Positions 8,671-18,036 are shown, counted from the stretch's first letter. The stretch: DNA of 64,000 nucleotides from Natrialba hulunbeirensis JCM 10989 (GCF_000337575.1 NZ_AOIM01000038.1:1-64000); one strand, 5' to 3'. Numbers and translations: made by a program. The notes: generated by a model not told the origin, from the letters alone.

Positions 8671-9038
8671 TCACTCGCGCAAGGCGGCGATGTGATTGTC
8701 CGCCGTCGACGCGTACAGCGTCGAGTCCGCAACGGCGAATCGGGCAGTTCCGACCGCGTCGTCCCCGTCCCTGCCTCCGTTCCACTCCCAGAGGCGGCAC
8801 CGGAATCGGCATCCATCGCGACCAGTGGATCGCCGGTGTACACCGTCCCGTCGGCGACGATCGCGCCGGCAACCCCGCTCACCTCGGCGCACGTACCCGG
8901 ACCGGGTCGCCAGTCGGGGTCGACGCGACGCTCTGGAGTACTGTGGCGTACATCTCCGAGGCGTTCCCGGGCGGTAGTACAGCCAGCGAGGCCGACGGTC
9001 GTAGCCGATGCGGCTACGAGGAACGGGCGACGACGCAT
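8671..9038 (-). pseudogene. Truncated, frameshifted PQQ-like beta-propeller lipoprotein
   Basis: The frame opens with a lipoprotein signal (MRRRPFLVAAS, lipobox GLAGC) and continues through GAIVADGTVYTGDPLVAMDADSG, a PQQ-type propeller strand. The next recognisable strand, RFAVADSTLYASTADNHIAAL, is in a different frame (about 8745-8674), so the gene is shifted near 8750-8770. It then stops after what should be only the first of seven or eight blades. The rest of the propeller is absent from the window. Confidence 0.8.
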
Positions 9039-9194
9039 AGCGGGTACAGTCGCTGCTCGCTCGCCTACAGTAAATATTTGCTGAACGTGTCGCTAATCAG
9101 ACGTTCAATTCATTCATAAAAGTAAAGAATAGTTTGCATATCCACAAGTATTACTGGATGAACGGCGAGTAGAGGCAGGGTAGTACCAGCGTAT

Positions 9195-9280
9195 CTATAG
9201 TAGCCACTGAAAGTCAGTGCACACCTGATCGCCAGACTGATCGGCGATCAGTGTGTAAACCGTTTCAGTTGTTACTATAG
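9195..9280. repeat. Palindromic mobile repeat, copy A (MITE-like)
   Basis: An 86-base element with terminal inverted repeats CTATAGTAGCCACTGAAA and, in reverse complement at the other end, CTATAGTAACAACTGAAA (16 of 18 identical). The inner arms (CACACCTGATCGCC and CACACTGATCGCC) are also complementary, so almost the whole element is one palindrome. Longer relatives with the same ends lie at 15342-15554 and 16984-17267. No transposase is present. Confidence 0.8.
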
Positions 9281-9332
9281 TGTGGTATCAACAAAGATGG
9301 CTTTAAGAGAATCTGCATAATATCTTGGGGAG

Positions 9333-10289
9333 ATGGGTCAGGAGTGGGGAGCAAAATACGCTGACAATTGGGACGACATCTCAGAGTATGTTAAGGACCG
9401 GGACAACTATACCTGCCAATCGTGTGGGGTAAGGGGACGCCAATACGGGCCTGCTGAACTGCATTCACACCATATACATCACAAAAGTGAAGGGGGTAGT
9501 GATGACCCCTCGAACTTAGTAACTCTCTGTTGGAGATGCCATAACGAGGCCCACGATCATTTTGTCCGCCCTATGACAGAAAAGGCACGGACGGATCGAC
9601 CATCCGTGTCAACACGCTCTTCTCAGTCATCGAATCCAGCCAAGCAGACGTGGAAGATCAGTGACGGTCCGGCTGATGAAAACCTCCAGCGGATTGCGGA
9701 CGACATCTATGGCTCTAGTCACGAGACGACGACACGCCAGCGGTCTCGGTCTGGTTCTGCAGTCGCCGACAACGCTGGTGTAACGGTAGATCGAAGTTCC
9801 GATCCCAAAGTAACGACGACGCTTCAACTACCGACACTGGATCAGAATGATCCCCTTCCGGCAGCGGACTACACGCCACATGGACTCACCTTCTCCATCT
9901 TACTTATACTCGGCATTCCGGGTGGTTTCCTATTCACACTACTGAGTCAGTCAGTCATCAGCTCAGTACTACTTACCCTTGCTCTGGCAACCATTGCGTA
10001 TCCGTTCCTCTACATACACAACAAACCCGTTTCAGAGGATCTGAATAGGATTAACGAACTTATTGGACCATATGAGAAAAAGAAACGAGAGATAAACAAT
10101 ATGATCGAGCAGAATGGGGATGTTCCTGACAAAGACATCAATGACCTGAGAAGCCTCCATGGAGAAATTTCAACTATTGTGTCGAGAAGAAATGAGGGTC
10201 ATTTCAACAGTCAATTCGTCGACCAGGTTGCGGTAACGACAACCGATATCAAACGGTTGGAACGAGGCAATGTCACGCCCCGTACGTAA
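9333..10289 (+). CDS. Membrane-anchored HNH endonuclease-like protein
   Basis: A 318-residue protein. Residues 20-80 form an HNH domain with a zinc knuckle (C28-x2-C31 and C66-x2-C69), the HHIHHKSEGG core at 46-54, Asn61 and a final HNEAH at 70-74. A polar Ser/Thr-rich linker follows, then two membrane helices (about 186-232), then a charged, partly coiled cytoplasmic tail. The nuclease domain should face the cytoplasm. HNH proteins of this shape occur among defence and mobile-element genes. Base composition is more AT-rich than in neighbours. It is flanked by a mobile repeat and a decayed gene. Target unknown. Confidence 0.8.
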   Translation: MGQEWGAKYADNWDDISEYVKDRDNYTCQSCGVRGRQYGPAELHSHHIHHKSEGGSDDPSNLVTLCWRCHNEAHDHFVRPMTEKARTDRPSVSTRSSQSSNPAKQTWKISDGPADENLQRIADDIYGSSHETTTRQRSRSGSAVADNAGVTVDRSSDPKVTTTLQLPTLDQNDPLPAADYTPHGLTFSILLILGIPGGFLFTLLSQSVISSVLLTLALATIAYPFLYIHNKPVSEDLNRINELIGPYEKKKREINNMIEQNGDVPDKDINDLRSLHGEISTIVSRRNEGHFNSQFVDQVAVTTTDIKRLERGNVTPRT

Positions 10290-10334
10290 TTACACTCCTT
10301 TCTATAGCGCGGACAAGTCCGTGAGTATCCGTAA

Positions 10335-10430
10335 CAGATCCACACGCACTCCACCTGTTGCTCTGACTGTGTCGCTGCGATCGACCGCCTCGAGTTCATC
10401 TCTGAGCCACAGCCATGCGGTTCGGACTGA
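10335..10430 (+). pseudogene. Second remnant of the small cysteine-pair protein
   Basis: This frame reads STCCSDCVAAIDRLEF and ends with CGSD and a stop. It matches the C-terminal third of the protein at 6499-6789 (RPCCPDCVAAIGLLEF, ending GSD). An in-frame TAA lies immediately upstream and no N-terminal half can be found, so only the tail survives. Confidence 0.75.
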
Positions 10431-10690
10431 GCCGGGAGAACAGGGTGACTTCGAGGTGTGTGCGAACACGCGCAGGATCGCCTGTGAAAGGCGACATGAC
10501 AATTAACGTGACACAACGGGAGATGTGTCCGAACAGACAGTATAGTGCTGTCTGAGACCACGCAGCGCGACTTTGAGGCGCCAGAACCTGAGTGTATCTG
10601 ACTTTCGGACCGGTCCATATCCGCGACCTACTGTCAAACTGTGAAAATGTGTTATCTCCGTACACTGCGTACGTCTCTGTGGAGACGATT

Positions 10691-11290
10691 ATGTCCGCAA
10701 ACACAGCAACTGCTGACCACGAATCGCACGGCTACTCACTCAAGCGCGGATGGCGAACACTGGCTATCGCCGGCGCTGTCGTCGGGCTCATCGGCCTGCT
10801 AGCGATCGCGTTCCCGCTCGCGACCGGCATTTCTGTTACCCTCGTAATCGGCGCACTGCTCGTCCTGAGCGGGATCGTCCACGGCGCACACGCCTTCACC
10901 GCACGCGGGTGGAGCGGCTCGATGTGGCAACTCGCACTCGGCGTCATCTCGGTCGTCGCGGGTGTGCTCGTACTCGCGAACCCCGTCATCGGGCTCGTGA
11001 CCCTCACGCTGCTCGCGATTGCCTATCTGCTGGCCGACGGCGTGGCTGAACTCTGGCTGTCGATGCGGATGGCCGACCAGCCCGGCCGAATGTCCGTCGC
11101 CGCGAGCGGCGTTCTCTCGCTCGTTCTGGCCGGTCTGCTCTGGGTCGGTTTCCCGGCGGACGCAGCCTGGGCAATCGGCCTGCTCGTCGGCATCAGCCTC
11201 TTCATGACCGGGCTCTCGATGGGCATCGTAGCCATCACCGGCCGCAACATGGAAGAGACGGCTGCCGCAGGCGAGCCACGGGCTGCATGA
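10691..11290 (+). CDS. HdeD/DUF308 family membrane protein
   Basis: A 199-residue protein with a short polar N-terminus and six membrane helices arranged in pairs, with repeated Gly-rich turns (GALLVLSGIVHGAHAF, LLAIAYLLADGVAELWL), as in the HdeD/DUF308 family. In bacteria HdeD is linked to acid resistance at high cell density; in haloarchaea no function is established. ATG 10691 follows a long leader. A small polar tail rich in Ala/Glu ends the protein. It stands alone. Confidence 0.85.
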   Translation: MSANTATADHESHGYSLKRGWRTLAIAGAVVGLIGLLAIAFPLATGISVTLVIGALLVLSGIVHGAHAFTARGWSGSMWQLALGVISVVAGVLVLANPVIGLVTLTLLAIAYLLADGVAELWLSMRMADQPGRMSVAASGVLSLVLAGLLWVGFPADAAWAIGLLVGISLFMTGLSMGIVAITGRNMEETAAAGEPRAA

Positions 11291-11394
11291 CGGAGCAGCC
11301 TGCGACCGAGTGCGATTTCGATTTGTTTTGACGGCGTTGGTAATCGGCCTGTGAGCGACCGCCCTGCCGCGGTGCGGGGACTCGAGTACACGCC

Positions 11395-11433
11395 AACAGC
11401 AGACAGCAGCCAGCAGCCAGCAGCCAACAACCA
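11395..11433. repeat. Heptanucleotide tandem repeat
   Basis: Five to six slightly varied copies of a 7-base unit (CAGCAGC-like) in the intergenic space before the LLM oxidoreductase gene. A similar heptamer array of a different unit lies at 42317-42351. Confidence 0.75.
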
Positions 11434-11489
11434 CTCACGTCCGTCCGCAAAGCGAGCCGTTATTCGGCCTTCGGTCCCGAACACACTGT

Positions 11490-12518
11490 GTGAACCTCTC
11501 GATCGTCGATCTTGCACCCGTCCCCGACGGCGCGAGCGCAACCGAAGCCTACGAGAACACGGTCGAACTCGCCCAACTGGCCGAGGAACGCGGCTACTCA
11601 CGATTCTGGGTCGCCGAACACCACGGCATGGCCGACTCGATCGCGAGTACCACGCCAGAGGTCCTGATCGCCCATCTGGCCGCACACACCGACGACATTC
11701 GTGTCGGCTCGGGTACCGTGCTGCTCAACCACTACAGCCCGTTCAAGGTCGCCGAGTCGTTCAGCACGCTCGACGCCCTCGCGCCCGGCCGCATCGATCT
11801 CGGCCTCGGTCGTGCCACTGGCATGCCCGCCGCCGACCGCGCGCTCCGTACCGAGCGCCGAAAACGCAATCCCGACGAAGACCACGCCGAGAAGATCGAA
11901 GAGGCCGCGGCCCACCTCTACGACGAGTTCGGCGCGGACCATCCCTACTCGAAGCTCTCCCTCGCGCGCTCCGAAAGCGACGTACCGGAGATCTGGGTAC
12001 TCGGCTCGAGTCCTTCCAGCGCGAAGATCGCGGGTGAGCTAGGATTGCGGTACTGCTTTGCCGCGTTCATCCGTCCAAACCTCGCCGAACGAGCGTTCGA
12101 GACCTACCACGAGCACTTCGAGCCGACCGACTCCGATGCCGGTCTGGACGAACCGGAGGGAATGCTCGCAGTGAACGTCGCCTGCGACGAGACCGACGAG
12201 GATGCCGCACGGCTCCGTGCGAGCGCCGAAGCGTCGTACAAGCGTATGCAACGCGGCGTCGTCGGCTCACTGCCGTCTGTCGAGGAAGCCATCGACGAAC
12301 TCGGCGGCGTTCCGGAGCCGACGCCGCAGTCGATTCCGTCTGGAGAGTGGCCCCGTGCGCTCTCCGGAAGTCCCGAAACGGTCGGCACGCTACTCGAGAC
12401 GCTGACGGATCGGGTCGGTGTCGAAGACGTAATCGTCCAGAATCTCATCGCGGATCACGACGACGTGTGTCGGTCACACGACCTGCTCGCCGACGCAGTC
12501 GGACTGGACGACCACTGA
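11490..12518 (+). CDS. LLM class flavin-dependent oxidoreductase
   Basis: A 342-residue luciferase-like monooxygenase. The N-terminus (LSIVDLAPVPDGAS), the ELAQLAEERGYSRFWVAEHHGM block, VGSGTVLL and LAPGRIDLGLGRATG are typical of the MsnO8-like branch. These enzymes use reduced FMN (or F420 in some archaeal relatives) to oxidise small organic substrates; the substrate is not evident. The start is GTG at 11490; no in-frame ATG gives a better N-terminus. Full length for the family. It converges on the Bat-type regulator gene. Confidence 0.9.
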   Translation: MNLSIVDLAPVPDGASATEAYENTVELAQLAEERGYSRFWVAEHHGMADSIASTTPEVLIAHLAAHTDDIRVGSGTVLLNHYSPFKVAESFSTLDALAPGRIDLGLGRATGMPAADRALRTERRKRNPDEDHAEKIEEAAAHLYDEFGADHPYSKLSLARSESDVPEIWVLGSSPSSAKIAGELGLRYCFAAFIRPNLAERAFETYHEHFEPTDSDAGLDEPEGMLAVNVACDETDEDAARLRASAEASYKRMQRGVVGSLPSVEEAIDELGGVPEPTPQSIPSGEWPRALSGSPETVGTLLETLTDRVGVEDVIVQNLIADHDDVCRSHDLLADAVGLDDH

Positions 12519-12532
12519 GCGGCGGCCGCTTC

Positions 12533-14464
12533 TCACTGCTCTTGGTCGTCGAGTACCGAATCGAAGAACTTCCGTTCTGCCGTCCGCAGGTGCTGGTTGA
12601 ACGTCGCCGGCGCGATCCCCAGTCGCTCTGCGATATCCTCGCCCGTACTCTCGCGTGGCCATTCGAAGTAGCCCGCAAAGTAGGCCGTCTCGAGTGCCGC
12701 TCGCTGTTTCTCGGTCAGATCCTGTTCGAGGACGGCCGTTGCGCTCGAGCCACGACTCGAGCCGCTGCGATCGCTTCGCTCGGTCGTCCGTTGGGCGAGG
12801 TAGGTGGCATCCGGTCGCTGTTCCTTGATGAGTTCGATCATCTGGCGGGTGTCACGGCCCCGTGGAAGCTCGACGACGAACCGGAACTCACCGTTTGCGA
12901 TCGTCGCCGAGGCGACACGACCGCCGTGGGTTGCGATCGCCTCGAACAGCGAGGCCGCGGCGGGCATCACGAACTCGAACTCGAACTCGTCCCGTCGCGC
13001 CGAGAGGAAGCGGGTATCGCTAACGCCACCGATTCGTTCGACCGTCTCCTCGAACTCTTCCTGTGCAATGTCCGTCGCCGAGCCGTAGGCGAGCAGGGTT
13101 TCATCACCGCGGACGAGCTGATTGATCGAAATGTGACCGGACTCGCGTTCGGAGAGACCCACCAGCTCGGGCACCATCTCCTCGAGTCTGAACTCGAGTT
13201 CGATGACGGCGTCACTGACGAGTGCATCACGGCGCTCGATCGCCGTGATTGCGTGCGCGACGGTGTCACCAATCCGAGCAAGAATCTGTGTTTCCGGCGA
13301 GGTGAACGCACGGGTCGAACTCGAGTAGATGTTCAGCACGCCGTAGATGAGGTCCTCGTGGATGATCGGAATCGCAGCTGAGGAGTGATAGCCCCGCGTC
13401 GTGGCTTCCTCACGCCACGGTTCGAAGTCGGGATCGGAGTCGATGCTGTTTGCGACCTGTACCTCACCGGTTCGGATCGCAGTTCCGGACGGTCCCTGTC
13501 CGGCGGCGTCGGTCTCGTCGACGCTAATCTCGACGTCTTCGAGGTAGCCCTCTTCGATGCCAGCGGCGGCCTTCGGGACGACATCGTTGCGACCGGGATT
13601 AACCTCGCCGACCCAGGCGAACCGGTAGCCGTCCGACGCGGTGAAGCGGTCACAGACTGCCTGTTCGAGTTCGGCACGCGTCTCGGTCGTGATCACCGAG
13701 TTGATGATGTCGTGTCCGATATCGTTCAACCGGTTGACCGTCTCGAGTTGCTCGCGCTGGCGTCGGCGTTCGTGTTCCTGCCGTGCACGTTCGATCGCGT
13801 GGTGGATCGTTCTGACGAGCAGTTCGCTCGTGACCTCGTCTTTGACGAGGAAGTCCTGGGCACCCTGCTGGATCGCCTGAATACCGACCTGCTGGTCGCG
13901 GAGTCCGGTCAGAACGACGATCGGTGTTGCGGTGCTCGCATCGGAGACCGTCTCGAGTGTCTCGAGTCCCTGGCTGTCGGGGAGGTTCAGGTCGAGCAAG
14001 ACGACGTCGATCGAGCGCTGCTCGAACAACTCGAGTCCCTCCTCGAGTCGGTTTGCACGGGTGATCTCGGGCGTTCGACCGGCGGTCTCGTCGGAACTCA
14101 CCCGCTGTGCGAGCTCCTCGGTCCCGCGTAACATCTCCTCGATCAGGCGTGCGTCGCCGGGGTTGTCCTCGATGAGGAGGATCCGAAGGCTCGGTGTGGT
14201 CTCTTCCTCCGGTGACTCTGCAACGCCAGTGCCGGTGGATTCGCCGCCGTCAGTGCGTTTGACGCCCCGGACGTCTCGCTCAGTTCCAGTATTCGCTCGC
14301 CCAGTTTTGGTGTCCGTTCGCTCGGATTCGATATCCGTTCGTCCGGATTCGGCTTCCGGTTCCGGTTCCGGTGCCGGTTCTGGTTCTGGTTCCGGTTCCG
14401 GTTCTGGTTCAGCCCCAGTTTCTCCGTCGCTGTCACCCCCACCCCCACTTTGACCACCGCTCAC
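12533..14464 (-). CDS. Response regulator with GAF and Bat-type HTH output
   Basis: A 643-residue signalling protein. Residues 1-90 are a disordered tail with a Glu-Pro repeat. Residues about 93-215 form a receiver domain with its phospho-acceptor in [13 protein letters not shown] domain (about 245-405) follows, then a bacterio-opsin-activator region and a C-terminal HTH_10 domain ([29 protein letters not shown]). Bat-type proteins activate genes in response to redox, light or oxygen. The start is GTG, overlapping the stop of the upstream response regulator gene (GTGA), so the two are translationally coupled. Cognate kinase not in the window. Confidence 0.9.
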   Translation of the reverse strand: MSGGQSGGGGDSDGETGAEPEPEPEPEPEPAPEPEPEAESGRTDIESERTDTKTGRANTGTERDVRGVKRTDGGESTGTGVAESPEEETTPSLRILLIEDNPGDARLIEEMLRGTEELAQRVSSDETAGRTPEITRANRLEEGLELFEQRSIDVVLLDLNLPDSQGLETLETVSDASTATPIVVLTGLRDQQVGIQAIQQGAQDFLVKDEVTSELLVRTIHHAIERARQEHERRRQREQLETVNRLNDIGHDIINSVITTETRAELEQAVCDRFTASDGYRFAWVGEVNPGRNDVVPKAAAGIEEGYLEDVEISVDETDAAGQGPSGTAIRTGEVQVANSIDSDPDFEPWREEATTRGYHSSAAIPIIHEDLIYGVLNIYSSSTRAFTSPETQILARIGDTVAHAITAIERRDALVSDAVIELEFRLEEMVPELVGLSERESGHISINQLVRGDETLLAYGSATDIAQEEFEETVERIGGVSDTRFLSARRDEFEFEFVMPAAASLFEAIATHGGRVASATIANGEFRFVVELPRGRDTRQMIELIKEQRPDATYLAQRTTERSDRSGSSRGSSATAVLEQDLTEKQRAALETAYFAGYFEWPRESTGEDIAERLGIAPATFNQHLRTAERKFFDSVLDDQEQ

Positions 14465-14925
14465 AGCTGATCACCCTCTGGCGGTAGCCGAACGACGGAA
14501 AACCAGAACTTCTCGAACGCCCGAACCGTCTCGATAAACTCGTCCGGATCGACCGGCTTCGTCAGATAGGCGTTCGCGTGCAGCTCGTAGGACTTCACAA
14601 CGTCCTCTTCTGCTCGCGAACTCGTCAGCACGATCACCGGAATCGAGCGCAGTTCTGAGTCACCCTTGAGCTCCTCGAGTACCTCCTCGCCGTCCGTCCG
14701 CGGGAGGTTGAGATCGAGCAGGATCAGATCCGGTCGCGGCGCATCTTCGTACTCGTTTTGTTGATGGAGGAACTCGAGTGCCTCCGTGCCGTCGGAGACG
14801 ACGTGCAGGTCGTTCTCGATGCGACCCTGTTTGAACGCTTCCTTGGTGAGGCGGACGTCGCCGGGATTGTCCTCAACGAGGAGTATCTGTGCTGTTGTGG
14901 GTGATGATGGGCGTCTGGTGGTCAT
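14461..14925 (-). CDS. Single-domain response regulator (Rcp1-like)
   Basis: A 154-residue protein consisting of one receiver domain: acidic pair in [12 protein letters not shown], phospho-acceptor in [13 protein letters not shown], the switch Thr/Ser in IVLTSS and Lys in [11 protein letters not shown]. It resembles the Rcp1 class that accepts phosphate from phytochrome-like or PAS/GAF histidine kinases. It lies directly upstream of the receiver-GAF-HTH gene with a four-base overlap, which suggests the two act in one relay. Confidence 0.93.
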   Translation of the reverse strand: MTTRRPSSPTTAQILLVEDNPGDVRLTKEAFKQGRIENDLHVVSDGTEALEFLHQQNEYEDAPRPDLILLDLNLPRTDGEEVLEELKGDSELRSIPVIVLTSSRAEEDVVKSYELHANAYLTKPVDPDEFIETVRAFEKFWFSVVRLPPEGDQL

Positions 14926-15341
14926 TGCTGGGTGGGTGTGTCAGTGGGGTCGCATCGCGAAGTTGTGGTACGGGTCGGTGACCGTGTCTGGAGCGACTCG
15001 CAAGCAGGCGAGAGTGGAAACCAGGAACGGTGGCTCCCGGCCGATTGAAACCAAACGGGAGAACGGCAGACTGCAGTCGGGTCGAAGACGGATGTTCGAC
15101 ACCAGTGGGGACTAGAAGGCGGCGCTGAAGTGTGACTGGGACGGACGCGTGTATCGTCGTCCGACCACGGCCAGGGAAAAGTGGCCATCTCGTACTACCG
15201 CAAAGTCGACTGGAAGGGATAAATGTAGTGTTCACACCCCGTATCGGGTGACTCTCCGGAATATCAGACAATTTTGAGTCACTATTCGTCAAAAGAGACA
15301 GAAACGGGAGTTCTGAGACGGTCAGTGGTTCTGCCACCGGG
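14926..15341. other. Intergenic stretch, no gene seen
   Basis: About 415 bases between the response-regulator operon and mobile repeat B. It must hold the promoter of that operon. Open frames here have no recognisable content. Confidence 0.6.
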
Positions 15342-15554
15342 CTATCGGAACAACTGCACTAGTTACACACTGATCGCACGTCCGCGATTCTCGCTCACTT
15401 TGCTCGCTCGCGGGTCACGCTATTCCCCGTTCGCTTTCCGCGGTTCTCGCTCACTTCGTTCGCTCCGAACCGCGCTCGCTCCGAACCGCGCACCCTCCGA
15501 ACCGCGCTACTGTCGCACACTCTAGTGTGCAGTGACTTGCAGTGGCTACGATCG
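15342..15554. repeat. Mobile repeat, copy B (213 bp)
   Basis: The left end CTATCGGAACAACTG with TTACACACTGATCGC and the right end (reverse complement CGATCGTAGCCACTGCAAGTC) match the two ends of the 86-base copy at 9195-9280. The middle is filled with tandem units of GCGGTTCGGAGCGAGC type on the minus strand. It ends one base before the stop codon of the orc gene. It is inverted relative to the third copy at 16984-17267. Confidence 0.8.
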
Positions 15555-15555
15555 T

Positions 15556-16587
15556 TTACGAGTCCTCGTCGGACTGGTCGGAGTCGTCGGCAACCAGTCG
15601 ATACCGCCGCCCTCGGTGTTTCCCGACCGATTCGATCAGGTCGTAATGAACCATCTTCGTTAAATGATTCCGCAGTGTCCGAGTCGTCTTTGGCTCCTCG
15701 ACTCGCTGCTCGTACCGCTCGTAGAGCGTCCCCGGTTCGATTTCGCCGGTGTCTTCGATCATGTCGTACAGCACCCGCTGGTGCTCAAGCAGTCCTTCGA
15801 CCGTCTTCTGACGGATCGCCGTCCGCGCATCCGGAATCGCAGACTCGATCACCGTGGTGGTCACCCGTTCGTCGCCAGCCTGTTTGGCACGCCGCGCTGC
15901 CGAGCGCAGGATACCGATGCCGACGCGGGCGTCACCCGAGGCTGCCTCAGCAATCGTCCGCAACTGCTCGGTCCGGACCGCGTTCGGTTCTAATCCCTGT
16001 GTCGCGCGCTCGCGAAGGATGGCAACGAGTTCGTCCGTCCCGTAGCGATCGAACTGAACGCGGGTCCCGGCGTGGAGCCGCGAGCGGACCCGGTCGTCGA
16101 AGCTCGCAAACAGCTCTTCCTCCCGGTTAGCGATCAACACGAGCGAGACGTGTGGGAGCCGGTGGAGGTCATAGAGAACAGCGGTCTCCTCGAGTTGGTC
16201 AACCTCGTCGAGGACGGCGACGAGCGGTCGGTCGCCTGCGTCGTCGAGTCGGCCGAACAGTTCGTCCTTCGGTGTCGATCGGTGGATCGACACGGCCTGG
16301 TCGATAGACTCGAGAAGGCTGTACAACACCCGAAATCGCGTGTACTCTTGCCAACAGTTGACGTAGGCGACACGCACGTCGGGATCTTGTTCTCGCAGTT
16401 GGGCAAGCGTGTAGCGGGCAATACAGGTCTTGCCGACGCCAGTGGGGCCAAACAGAAACGCGGGATCGGTTCCATGGCCGGCAAGTAGCGGTTCCAGAGA
16501 CTCAGAGAGGAGGTTGACCTCGTCGTGACGGTGGACGACTTCGCTGGGAACGAAGTCCTCGCGCAGCACACGGGCGTCGACGATCAC
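15556..16587 (-). CDS. Orc1/Cdc6 family replication initiator
   Basis: A 343-residue AAA+ ATPase of the archaeal Orc1/Cdc6 family: Walker A GPTGVGKT at residues 47-54, Walker B VAVLDEVDQL, an ANREEELF sensor-1 region, and a C-terminal winged helix (LRNHLTKMVHYDLIES). It binds origin DNA and loads MCM. GTG 16587 gives the family start VIVDARVLREDFVP; a TTG seven codons earlier is possible. A TTATTG box lies about 27 bases upstream, fitting a leaderless transcript. It is shorter than the main chromosomal initiators and is flanked by two inverted mobile repeats, so it may be an accessory paralogue. Confidence 0.9.
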   Translation of the reverse strand: MIVDARVLREDFVPSEVVHRHDEVNLLSESLEPLLAGHGTDPAFLFGPTGVGKTCIARYTLAQLREQDPDVRVAYVNCWQEYTRFRVLYSLLESIDQAVSIHRSTPKDELFGRLDDAGDRPLVAVLDEVDQLEETAVLYDLHRLPHVSLVLIANREEELFASFDDRVRSRLHAGTRVQFDRYGTDELVAILRERATQGLEPNAVRTEQLRTIAEAASGDARVGIGILRSAARRAKQAGDERVTTTVIESAIPDARTAIRQKTVEGLLEHQRVLYDMIEDTGEIEPGTLYERYEQRVEEPKTTRTLRNHLTKMVHYDLIESVGKHRGRRYRLVADDSDQSDEDS

Positions 16588-16983
16588 ACGGACAGGGTTG
16601 CTTACCAATCACAATAAGTGGTCGGTGCGTGTGACTGTCTCCAGCCCAATTCTGTATATCGTTATGTAGTATAATGCCCTACTGTTCGGTAGCCGGAGAA
16701 CGTCACACCAGTGTCGTGCAGGGCGTGGCTCCAAACGCAACAGTTTGCTGGCGCTCGTCGAGCGAGAATGAGGACAAGCAGCCAGTCAATCAATCAGTTC
16801 CAGGTGGTCATATGGTGGCGAGACACTGGACACCGGTCACAGAACACACACCACGCAGTGGTCACTCTCTAACGCGACTTGTTCTCAGAGTTCACAACAA
16901 ATCCGACGATGAGCAGGCAGGGTCGAAGTGAAGATGGACATCGTACGGTCGCAACCCCAGACAACGCAAGCCGTGACCCCGGT
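16588..16983. other. Region upstream of orc, no gene seen; AT-rich promoter area
   Basis: It contains an AT-rich patch at about 16650-16675. Origins in haloarchaea usually sit beside an orc gene and carry long ORB repeats. I see no convincing pair of ORB repeats here. Confidence 0.5.
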
Positions 16984-17267
16984 GTATAGCCACTGGGAAC
17001 CACTGCACGCCTGATCGCACGACGAACGGTTCGGAGTGGATGCGGTTTGAGGGGAGCGCGGTTCGGAGGGTGCGCGGTTCGGAGCGAGCGCGGTTCGGAG
17101 CGAGCGCGGTTCGGAGCGAACGAAGTGAGCGAGAACCGCGGAAAGCGAACGGGGAACAGCGTGACCCGTGAGCGAAATGAGTGAGAACCCGAGAAGAAGG
17201 GGGAAACGAAGTGACCCGTAAGCGAACCGTGCAATGAGTGTGTAATAGTCGGTCGTTGCCACAGTGG
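16984..17267. repeat. Mobile repeat, copy C (284 bp)
   Basis: The left end GTATAGCCACTGGGAACCAC and the right end ATGAGTGTGTAATAG with GTTGCCACAG correspond to the ends of the 86-base copy at 9195-9280. The interior carries four units of GCGGTTCGGAGCGAGC type (copy B has three) and then GAACGAAGTGAGCGAGAACC, shared with copy B. Copies B and C lie in opposite orientation around the orc gene. Confidence 0.8.
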
Positions 17268-18036
17268 AGACGATCTCGGTCAGCAATGCAGCTCTGTATC
17301 ACCGTTGGTGGGAAACCTCCCCCTAACCACCCATGCTCGATACCGAGCACGTTCTCCGCAGCACACACGCACGGAATCGGTGCCACTCCATTGACCGAGC
17401 GGATTCGAGTCCCAGTTCGAAGCCAGAACCCCCGGATTTCGGTGTCAAATAGGAGCTCCACAATACTCGATTTGCGAACAGACACAGGTATCTGCGACAT
17501 CCGCAAAGACACGTCACATCGTCATAGCAGACCGGGCCGACACGACCCTGAACCGGCTACCAGCGATCAAATATATTTTCGAGGGTGGATTGGAAACGGG
17601 ACCGGGCACACCATTCACGAGTCAACCCACCGGGAAGACCGCTATCGACAGCTGCAGTAGGCAGGGACTCGAGTAACAGCTCTGTGTTAGCCACGAACGC
17701 GAGCAAGTGCGGGTGGAGTGTTCTCGTCGGAGCGTAGCTAGCGACTCCCGACAGCGACGATGTATTTTGTATGTGCGCAATCAGAAGTTTTCCGATAAAC
17801 CATATGTCGGTATGTAGAATAGGGTTGTGAGCCGGCTGGCTGCTCGGTAACTCGAGTACCTGCGTTGATCTCGGAGAGGACCGACCGACGGAGCGGTGGC
17901 GCCGTCTCTGGACGAGGACCAGTTGCGGGTAACGATAGGAGTCACCACTCACGAACCGCGATGATAGCACGAACCGAAATCGCGGGTTTCGACTGCAACC
18001 CGCACACTCATACGCCCGCTCGGTGGGCCAGCAGGT
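17268..18036. other. Gene-poor stretch
   Basis: About 770 bases without a credible gene; the long open frames on the minus strand here have low-complexity, Arg/Ser-rich translations. AT-rich patches lie at about 17560-17580 and 17755-17830. A part of an origin beside orc is possible but unproven. Confidence 0.5.

Noticed and set aside
12400-13381. Open frame on the plus strand overlapping the end of the LLM oxidoreductase gene and the Bat-type regulator
   Set aside because: Antisense to a well-supported regulator gene with clear domains; the translation shows no motif.
15380-15510. CRISPR-like repeats near orc
   Set aside because: The units are directly adjacent GC-rich tandem repeats inside a mobile repeat, without regular spacers, and no cas gene is in the window.
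17290-17325. GGTGGGAAACCTCCCCC as a possible ORB origin repeat
   Set aside because: A single imperfect occurrence; haloarchaeal ORB elements occur in pairs or sets and no partner was found.
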